Under the pieces are notes generated by a model. That model did no database searches. It worked only from the letters and a program-made list of their open reading frames with translations, and was not told the origin of the DNA. The translations under genes were made by a program, and so were the position numbers. This document shows positions 16,204-24,200 of a DNA stretch of 64,000 bases, in pieces (position 1 is the first letter of the stretch; the number at the start of each line of letters is the position of its first letter). Origin of the DNA: Sulfidibacter corallicola (GTDB taxonomy: Bacteria > Acidobacteriota > Holophagae > Acanthopleuribacterales > Acanthopleuribacteraceae); assembly GCF_017498545.1 (NCBI RefSeq), contig NZ_CP071793.1, positions 1,798,001-1,862,000 of the forward strand. Direction: 5' to 3'.

Positions 16204-17640
16204 TTACATGGTGGGGATGAGGGCGGTGATGCGATCGGCCTCGCGAATGCCCGACAGGTAAGCGCCGTGGACCGTGGCCGGGTAATCGGGGTGGGTTGCC
16301 TCGCCCGCGAAAAAGAGTTTGTCGCTCACGGGCGTGGCCAGGACGATTCGATCCTCGCGATCGCTTCCCGGGGGCAGGTACGAATAGGAGCCGCGCGTGT
16401 GTGGATTGGCGGCCCATCGCGTGACCAGCCAGCCGCGGGGCTCGGGAAAATCGGTCCCGTAGGCGGCCCGTAGGGAGCGCATCACGCGCGCCACCTGGCG
16501 GCGGTCGGGTTCGTCCTCCATATGGCGGGCGGTATCGGCGGCGACGAACGCCATCAGGGTCCGCGTGCCGGTGGCCGGGAACAAGTTGACGATGGCCAGG
16601 CCGCCACCGACGTCGTGTGAGAGAAAACCGAGGCCCTCGCGCTCGATCGGCCAAGGCCCGGTCAGGTCGAAGTCGAGCACGATCTTGTTGAGCAGGCCCA
16701 TGCGCATGCGTTCGATGCTGCGCCGTTTCTCGGCGGGCAGGGGAGGGTTGAAGGCGATGTTTCCGGCTTGGAGCACGCCCAGGGAGACCGTGACGATTGC
16801 GAAATCGGCCTGAACCTCGGTGCGATCGGTGGTGACGGTGACGCCGTGGCCCATGTACCGGATGCCGGTGACGCGCTGGCTCGTGCGGATGTCGAGGCCC
16901 TCCGCCAGGATGTGGACCAGTTGGTCGTAGCCCTCGGGAAACACCACGTCGCTGCCGCGAAAGCTGCCGCCGTCCAGGAGACTGGCGAGCGAGAGTTCGT
17001 CGGGTTCGGCGGCGGCGTCGCCCCTGACGGTGGTGGTCAGCATGAAGTCCAGCACCCGTTTTTCGAGACTGGTCAACTGTTCCCCGGCCAAGACGCGATC
17101 CAGCGCCTCTTGGAACGAGATATCGCGTTCCAGTCTTTCGGCCAGGTAGTAGATCTCGCGCAGCAGGCCCTGCCATTCGCGGGCGTAGAGGCGCATGTCC
17201 CTTCGTGTCAGGGCGAACCCGTCCACGTCGAACAGTTCCATGTTCTCCTCGCTGGTGGCGTAGAGCTCGATCCCGTGCCTTTTCGCGAGTCGGGTCAGGG
17301 GATTGCCCTTGGGACCGTGGATCCACGACGCGCCCAGGTCCACCGGCATGCCCAGGGCGCGGTTGGTGAACACGCGGCCGCCGATGCGATCGGAGGCCTC
17401 GAATACCGTGACCCGCACGCCGCGATCCCGTAGGGTTCGCGCGGCGGCCAGGCCGGCCATGCCGGCACCGACCACCACCACGTGGCTGTCGCGCAGGCGG
17501 GTGGGCTCTTCCGCGACCCTTGGCGAACGATCGAGCGCGGTTGGGGCGCAACCCAAGGTCCATGTCAGGATGAGTAGGAGCCGGAAGGGTTCGAAATACC
17601 AACGCCGGCCCCGGTGCTGTACGTGCGAATGGAAAAACAC
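16204..17640 (-). CDS. FAD-dependent amine oxidase, probable lipoprotein or membrane-anchored
   Basis: This 478-residue protein has the dinucleotide-binding motif VVVVGAGMAGLAAARTL, followed by FEASDRIGGRV and a C-terminal FAD contact with FFAGEATHPDYPATVHGAY. This is the pattern of flavin monoamine/polyamine oxidases; the amine substrate is unknown. The N-terminus carries a hydrophobic segment ending TLGC, a weak lipobox, so export and lipidation are possible. The GTG start has AGGAGG seven bases upstream; the longer frame to 17733 lacks this. The gene is isolated, with repeats on one side. Confidence 0.88.
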   Translation of the reverse strand: MFFHSHVQHRGRRWYFEPFRLLLILTWTLGCAPTALDRSPRVAEEPTRLRDSHVVVVGAGMAGLAAARTLRDRGVRVTVFEASDRIGGRVFTNRALGMPVDLGASWIHGPKGNPLTRLAKRHGIELYATSEENMELFDVDGFALTRRDMRLYAREWQGLLREIYYLAERLERDISFQEALDRVLAGEQLTSLEKRVLDFMLTTTVRGDAAAEPDELSLASLLDGGSFRGSDVVFPEGYDQLVHILAEGLDIRTSQRVTGIRYMGHGVTVTTDRTEVQADFAIVTVSLGVLQAGNIAFNPPLPAEKRRSIERMRMGLLNKIVLDFDLTGPWPIEREGLGFLSHDVGGGLAIVNLFPATGTRTLMAFVAADTARHMEDEPDRRQVARVMRSLRAAYGTDFPEPRGWLVTRWAANPHTRGSYSYLPPGSDREDRIVLATPVSDKLFFAGEATHPDYPATVHGAYLSGIREADRITALIPTM

Positions 17641-18158
17641 GGTCGCCTCCTGGTGTTGTCGTTCGGCCGATCCATGGGGCTCAGGGTGGATCGTCTTCGG
17701 CCATACGTCGGCCGCACCCGTCGAAGCGACCAACGGCGCAACCCTGGAGGACCGGAGGCGGTCGCACGCGTATCGCGGTCATGGCGCCTCGAGCTGCGGG
17801 CGCGGATGCTGGGTGACGACCGTGGACGGCACCACCCGATGGGCGGAGATGCGTTGTCCCATGGTACCGCAGGACCGCGAATCTCGGGCGACAAGAATGG
17901 ACGATGAGGATTCGCGCGACGCGGGGCCCCTTTTCCTGGCATAATGGGGCTCTACCCATCTCGAACGATCCACAATCAGGTCTCTTCTTGCGAACCGCAA
18001 TGGTTCCATATCGTTCCATCGTTCGCTCCGGGAGCGGGCGACCGAACCGCCGATGACCGCCCGCCTCCAAACCGGGCCACGCGTGTCGCACGGCCCTGTT
18101 CGTTTTGGGTTTCGGTGCCCGACTCGTTCGGTGCCTCACTTTTTGGGAGTTCCCTGCC
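17641..18158. other. Divergent intergenic region
   Basis: About 520 bp lie between the amine oxidase (minus) and the universal stress protein (plus). Long frames on either strand here have compositions unlike the neighbouring genes and no homology I recognise. Promoters for both genes are expected; none is clear. Confidence 0.4.
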
Positions 18159-19013
18159 ATGACGCAAATCGATCAGTTTGAAAGCGTGTTCCGCGCCGCC
18201 TACAAGGAACAGTTCCAGTTACGTGACATCGATATCCGCAAGGTGCTGGTCGTCTCGGATCTGGAGGGCGACGCGATTGCGACCTTCACCAAGGAGGCGC
18301 GCTCCTTCCTCTCGGTCTTGGAGGAGCGCGATCAACCGGAGTTCATTCCCTGCCCGGGGGCCTCCTACGACCGGACCACCGCTCTCCTGGAGCGGGTGGC
18401 CCAGATGAAACCGGACCTGATCTGCACCTACCGGAACTTGAAATCGGAGGCCTGGCAGTTCCCGCACAGTTTGGGCGAGTACCTCGACGTTCTGGCCCAA
18501 AAGACCGAAGTTCCGGTACTGGTGCTGCCTCACCCCCGAGGCGAGGACGGTCGCATTCCCGGCGATACCAACGAAGTCATGGCGATGACGGACAACCTTG
18601 CCGGCGAACATCGGCTCGTCAACTACGCCGCCCATTTCACCGCGCAAAACGGGACCCTGTTCCTCGCCCACATCGAGGACGAGAGCTATTTCGAGCGGTT
18701 CCTGGGCGTCATCTCCAAGATTCCCGAGATACCGACCGACGTGGCCCGGGAACGCATCCTCCAACAGCTCCTGAAGGAACCCCGCGATTACATCGCCTCC
18801 TGCACCAAGGTGCTGGGCGACGCCAAGGAGCACATCAAGGTCGAACCCATGGTTTCGCTCGGACATCGACTCAACCATTACCGCGAGGCCGTCGCCGCCC
18901 ACGACGTGGACCTGGTCGTGATGAACACCAAGCACGACGATCACTACGCCATGCACGGCATGGCCTATCCGCTGGCGGTCGAACTCCGCGGTACGCCGTT
19001 GCTCATGCTGTAA
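18159..19013 (+). CDS. Universal stress protein (UspA superfamily), tandem-domain
   Basis: The 284-residue soluble protein consists of two Usp-like alpha/beta halves. The first runs from KVLVVSDLEGDAIATFTKEA to PVLVLPHP. The second has TLFLAHIEDES and ends in DVDLVVMNTKHDDHYAMHGM and LAVELRGTPLLML. The glycine-rich ATP loop G-x2-G-x9-G-S is not clearly conserved, so it may not bind ATP. It is directly upstream of an NhaD-type sodium/proton antiporter in the same orientation (141 bp). The same association with ion-transport genes is often seen, which suggests a regulatory role for transport under stress. The ATG follows a GGGAG sequence. Confidence 0.8.
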   Translation: MTQIDQFESVFRAAYKEQFQLRDIDIRKVLVVSDLEGDAIATFTKEARSFLSVLEERDQPEFIPCPGASYDRTTALLERVAQMKPDLICTYRNLKSEAWQFPHSLGEYLDVLAQKTEVPVLVLPHPRGEDGRIPGDTNEVMAMTDNLAGEHRLVNYAAHFTAQNGTLFLAHIEDESYFERFLGVISKIPEIPTDVARERILQQLLKEPRDYIASCTKVLGDAKEHIKVEPMVSLGHRLNHYREAVAAHDVDLVVMNTKHDDHYAMHGMAYPLAVELRGTPLLML

Positions 19014-19154
19014 GGAGCCCCGCCGCCCGTTCGCTTTCCCTGTTTCCCTGTCTCTCGAACCAACCATCGATCGCTGTCCCTCCGCGCCTCGTGCGAACCC
19101 TTTTTCGCGGTTCGCGATCGGGTGCGGGTGGAAGCTGTTTCAGGAGCCGAATCC

Positions 19155-20558
19155 ATGCTCGCCGTACTCGCCACCGACCCTTCCGGACATGGGGCCCACG
19201 CGGTTTCCCAGAACATCACCTACGGGTTCACGGGAATCCTGATCGCCATGATCCTCTGCCTGGCCCTCGAGGAGAAACTGCACGCCAAGAAATCGCTGAT
19301 CGTGGGCCTTTTTGCCGGCGTCTGCATGCTGCTCGGCGGCATCCTGCACATCATTCCGTTCGGGCAGGTTACGCTGCCCAACGGGCACCACGTTTCGATG
19401 CCCGTCTACATTCCCGCCGTCGATTGGGGGGTGATCGCGATCATCCTGGGATCCGGTATCTTCGTGGACGTCACGTCCCGTTCCGGTCTGTTCACGTGGA
19501 TCGCGATCAAGCTGACCAAAGCCTCGGGCGGGGATTTGATGCGCCTGCTCTGGTATTACGGCCTGATGACGGTGATCTTCTCGGCCGTTCTCAACAACGT
19601 GACCGCCATGATCATCGTCGGTTCGCTCACGGGGGTTTCGCTCAAGCGCTTGGAGCAGAGTGACAAGTTATTGGGGTTCCTGCTCATCGAGGCCTTGCTG
19701 ACGAATATCGGTGGCCTGTTGACGCTGATCAGTTCGGTCCCCAACATCATCGTCGGTCAAACGGCGGGTATCAGCTTCATGGCCTTTTTCTTCAAGGCCG
19801 CCCCTTTCGTGGTCATCGCCACGATCGTGACCGTCCTGATGGGCGCCAAGGTGTTCGGCATACAGAAGTTGATCGATGACGAAGAGAAAGAGAAGGCATC
19901 CAGCCTGGTCGCCGGATTCGATGAGAACGACGGTATCGACAGCCCTGGATTCTTCAAGTTCGGCGCGATCATGCTGATTGCCTTCATCGTCGTCATCGCC
20001 TCCACTTCGGTATTGCCGGTGGTCAAGGACCTGGGCATGGGTTTCGTGGCCTTGTTTTTCGCCTCCCTGATGTTGATTCGCTACAAGCACGAGGTGGACG
20101 AGTTCTACCGTGCGGTCGACTGGGACCTGTTGGGGTTCTTCGTGGCCTTGTTCGTCGTTATCAACGTGATGGAACACGCGCTGGTCTTGGACCTGATCGG
20201 TCAAGGGGTGACTGCCATGGTCGGTTCGGAGGAAGGTCCGCGCGGCACCAGCATCCTGTTGGTTGCCGCGGCCGGGTTCAGCTCGGTCACCGACAACATT
20301 CCCTTGGCGGCCATGCTCGCCAAGATCCTCGCATCCACCGGCACGGCGGGCGATTCGTCGCTCTGGTGGTCGGTCATTTTCGGCGCCAACCTGGGTGGCA
20401 ATCTGACGCCGATCGGTTCCGCTTCCACGCTGGTGGCCGTGACCCTGATCTCCAAGTACAAGCTCAATCTCAGCTTCGCGGGGTTCGTCAAGAAAGCGGT
20501 GCCCTTCGCCTTCGTTCAGATCGTGCTGGCGATCGGGTATTTGCTCCTCTTCGGGTAG
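19155..20558 (+). CDS. nhaD: NhaD-type sodium:proton antiporter (ArsB/NhaD superfamily)
   Basis: The 467-residue protein has about 12 membrane spans. It contains the conserved half-helix motifs of the ion-transporter superfamily: FSAVLNNVTAMIIVGSLTG in the first half and FSSVTDNIPLAAMLAKIL plus GANLGGNLTPIGSASTLV in the second. These closely match NhaD antiporters, which expel Na+ or Li+ in exchange for protons at alkaline pH. The ATG at 19155 follows AGGAG nine bases upstream; a GTG at 19122 is also in frame. It probably forms a unit with the upstream universal stress protein. A marine or saline habitat would fit. Confidence 0.88.
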   Translation: MLAVLATDPSGHGAHAVSQNITYGFTGILIAMILCLALEEKLHAKKSLIVGLFAGVCMLLGGILHIIPFGQVTLPNGHHVSMPVYIPAVDWGVIAIILGSGIFVDVTSRSGLFTWIAIKLTKASGGDLMRLLWYYGLMTVIFSAVLNNVTAMIIVGSLTGVSLKRLEQSDKLLGFLLIEALLTNIGGLLTLISSVPNIIVGQTAGISFMAFFFKAAPFVVIATIVTVLMGAKVFGIQKLIDDEEKEKASSLVAGFDENDGIDSPGFFKFGAIMLIAFIVVIASTSVLPVVKDLGMGFVALFFASLMLIRYKHEVDEFYRAVDWDLLGFFVALFVVINVMEHALVLDLIGQGVTAMVGSEEGPRGTSILLVAAAGFSSVTDNIPLAAMLAKILASTGTAGDSSLWWSVIFGANLGGNLTPIGSASTLVAVTLISKYKLNLSFAGFVKKAVPFAFVQIVLAIGYLLLFG

Positions 20559-20915
20559 GGGAGGGGTTTTCTTGGTCGGGCATTTCGGTTGGGGGAGATT
20601 TTTTTCTACCACAAAGGTCGCGGAGGACACGGAGGATCGGATTATGGGTCATTATGGGTGGGGGATTTTTTTGCCATAGCGTGTGTAGAGCGATCGCTTT
20701 TTCTATTGACAAGATTAGCTGCCTGTAGAGATTTTTTCGAAACGGCCTATTTCGCCATACCGTTGTGATCGCGTGGAATCTGCTGGAACAAAAGCATTTC
20801 AGAATATTTCAGAAAGCTTCAGAAAAAATCCGGAGACTTCGCTTCATCTCGTGGCCTAGATTCGCTTTACGCCACTGAAGCCGTGTACCACGCGATGATG
20901 TATTAGGAGTGTTCC
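20559..20915. other. Intergenic region with a fragment of a dispersed repeat
   Basis: About 360 bp with no gene. At about 20608-20637 the phrase ACCACAAAGG..GGACACGGAGG resembles another short dispersed repeat common in GC-rich genomes. The 3' half is AT-rich and includes TTGACA at 20706-20711, a possible -35 box for the YD-repeat operon. Confidence 0.35.
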
Positions 20916-21221
20916 ATGCTTTTTTTTCGTGGAGTGGGTTTCGTCTGCCTGCTTCTCTCCGGGCTCTGGTTCGTTCGCGCGGGCGAACCGGTCAGTCTCG
21001 TCTACCGCTACGACGTCGCCGGCCGCCTTCACGCGGTGACCTACCCCAACGGGGTCTCCGTCTACTACAGCTACGACCGCAACGGCAACATCACGGGGAC
21101 CCGTCCCGATGCGCCCATTTGCTACGACGAAGCCGCCTTTTTGGCCGCATTGCCGGACTGGCCGGAACAGACGGTGTTGGATTTGATACCCAGGGTCGAA
21201 TGTCCCGAGAACCTGCGATAG
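20916..21221 (+). CDS. Small secreted single-YD-repeat protein
   Basis: The 101-residue protein has a signal peptide (about 1-22, ending VRAG) and then a YD (RHS) repeat unit: YRYDVAGRLHAVTYPNGVSV followed by YYSYDRNGNITGTR. The rest, up to the C-terminus, has two cysteines and no known domain. RHS repeats normally occur in long arrays; a single exported unit is unusual. The stop lies 10 bp before the start of the giant RHS gene, so the two are co-transcribed. The ATG has AGGAG six bases upstream. It could assist folding, capping or secretion of the large partner, but this is inference. Confidence 0.75.
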   Translation: MLFFRGVGFVCLLLSGLWFVRAGEPVSLVYRYDVAGRLHAVTYPNGVSVYYSYDRNGNITGTRPDAPICYDEAAFLAALPDWPEQTVLDLIPRVECPENLR

Positions 21222-21231
21222 GGAGCGTGGC

Positions 21232-24200
21232 ATGAAAAGCCTGACAACGATGTGCCTCGTGCTGATGGTCGCGATGCCGGTCGGAGCCGGCACCCTTTCC
21301 TGGCAGACGCTGAACCTCCCCACCTCCGAGCAACTCAACGGGGTTTGGCTCAATCGAACCGCGACGGCCGGCATCGCCGTGGGCAACGCCGGCACGGTGC
21401 TCTTTTTCGACGGCGCCGATTGGACGCTCCAAGACGCCGGAACCACCCAGGACCTGTTCGACTGCTGGGGCACGGAGGACGGCCAGTTCGCCGTGGGTGG
21501 CCGTGACCTGTTGCTGCATTGGGATGGCCAGGACTGGAATCCCCTCATCGAATCCTTTGGCGGCCTCGCGTTCGCCCCCGTGTACATGCCGCCCCAGGGT
21601 GGACACGTCTATTACGGACGACCCGGATTCGCCGATTTCTTCGGGTTCTGGAATCTCGACACCCACTCCGGGCTCGCGGTGCCTGTGGACGCACTGCCGC
21701 TGGCATTTTGCGGCGACCAGGAGCGCTTGACCATGGTCCTGCGCAACGGCGATGTCGTTCGCTTCGATGGAGAGACCCTTTCCATCCTTCACGACGATCC
21801 CGGCGGCATGAATTTCAATGGGGCCTGGATTCCGGAAGGCCACCCGGAGATCCTCTATGCCGCGACCGAGAACCAGGTCTTCGAGTACCGGGCCGGGACC
21901 TGGACCGATCTTGGCCTGCAAACCGCGGACACGCTGTTGGCCGTGGGCGGCTTCTCTCGCTTCGAATTGACCGCGGTGGGCTTCGATGCCGGCAACAACG
22001 GGGTCGTCTGGACTTTTGACGGCACGGATTGGCACGAGGAGACGATCCCGTCGGTTGGTGGATTGATCGACGTGTCGGTGCGCGCCCGGCCAACCGGCGC
22101 GCGCGGTGGCGGTTCCTCGAGCGAGCGCACGGTGCACTCGGTGGGTGAACAGGGTGGTGCCGTGAGTGCGACGGGAACCTTCGCCGGAACCGACCTTCGC
22201 ATCACCAAGAGTGTCGCGGACCCTGTCGCCGACTCCGGTGAAACCTTGATCTACACCCTCCACGTGAGTAATGTCGGGACGAAATCCGCCCAAAACGTTT
22301 TGACCTCCCAGACGCTGATACCCTCGGACGGCGTCGACACGGGACCTCCCGCCATTCTGAATGGCGATTGCACCGTCGTGAACAATGGCCGAACGATCAC
22401 CTGTTCCATCCCGGAACTGGGGCCAGGAATGACGGAGCGGATCGATATCACCGTCCAGGTGACCGGATCGGGAATCCTCGAGAGCACGGCATTGCTGATC
22501 GGTGCCGGGCTTCCTGATCACCACGATGGGAACGACCGCGTGACCTGTCCGGTACATGTGGCGCCGGCGACCGAGACGAACTCCAGTTGTAACCGCATCA
22601 ATTCCCGCGAGCACGGCGATCCCGTCAATACCGCCAATGGGGAGTTGGTGTTGCGCGAGCCGGGTGACGATCGGCTCGAGTTGAGCGGTGAGTTGGATCT
22701 GGGCGGGCCTTTTCCGCTGTTTTTTCGCCGAACCTACGGCAGTGCACTGGGTCGCGACGGTTTCTTGCCCATGCCGCTCGGTCCCAACTGGAGCCATAAC
22801 TTCAACTGGCGCCTGCTGCGGAACGGCGATCGGGTTTTCGTCGTCACCGGCGGCGGCATGCTCGTCTCGTTCACTCGAGCCGGTGAATCCCCATGGACAC
22901 TCGAGGTGCCTCGATCCCTGGGTTACCAACTCGTGGAGCATCAGGAGGGCATGGACCTGGGCGAACCCAACACCGGCCGCGTGTTCCGCTTCGACGCCTC
23001 GGGTCGGCTCGTCCGCATTTTCGACCTCCACGGCGGCAGCCACACCATCGAGTATGCAGACGGTGACCAGAGGCCCGCCCTGGTATTCGACGGCTTGGGT
23101 CGCACCCTGTTCTTCGCCTACAACGACGATGGCTTTTTGGCACGGGTCACGGATGGATCGCGATCTCTGAGCTTTTCCTACACCGATGGGTTGCTCACCG
23201 AGGCGACCGACGTACTGGGCAACGTCACCGTCTACGACTACGACACCAACCACGCCGTAACCGGCCTGCTGACCGCGCGTCACGAGCCCATGAGCAACAC
23301 GCCCTGGACCCAGACCTTCGACGCCGAGGGCCGCGTGGCGACGCAGACCGATGCCTTCGGGAATCTGCACGGTTTCGCTTACGACGGCACGACCACCACG
23401 GTCACCGACCCGTTGGGCCTGACCACCGAATACGTTCACGATGCGGGTGGCAACCTGCTCTCCTTCAGCGATGCCAGCGGCGCGACGGTGAGCTTCGCCT
23501 ACGATGCCTTCGACCGCCGGACCTCGCTGACCAGTGCCCGGGGCAAGGTGCGCACCTTTTCGTACCACGCCGATCACCGTCTCGCGGAAGTGACCGACGC
23601 TTCGGGGCATCGCACCGCGTTCACCTACCAGAACCTGGACTTCCTGGGCATGACCTTCCCCCGAGTTGCGACCATCACCTATCCCGACGACAGGGTGGAG
23701 CGACGGACCTACGATGACGACGGCAACCTCGTCGAGCGCGTGGATCCCGCCCAAAACACGACCACCTACCTCTACGGATCGCGCGGCCTGGTTACGCGCA
23801 GGACGGCTCCGGACGGAACCCAAACCAACTATTTCTATAATCCGAATGGGACGCTGAACCGAGTCACCGTGCCTTCCGGCGCCAATACCGACTTTGCCCA
23901 CGACACCTTTCGCCGCCTGTCGACGGTCACCCGGGGCAACGAGAGCCGGGCCTTCGATTACGACGCCAAAAACCGGCGTATCGGCATGACCGACGAATCG
24001 GGCAACAGCGTCAGTCGCACCTACGACGCCAACGATCGGCTCACGGGCTTCCTGGATTCGTTGGGCAACGGCGCCGGCTACGAATACGACGGCATGAACC
24101 GGTTGACCGGCGTGCGCGATGCCGAGAACCAGCTCACCTCGTTCGATTACGACGAACGGGGCCTGTTGCGCGGCAAAACCGCCCGTGACGGGACGTCCAT

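Noticed and set aside
17681-18160. 159-codon minus-strand frame upstream of the amine oxidase
   Set aside because: Arg/Pro-rich composition, no ribosome site, overlaps the start of the universal stress protein gene.
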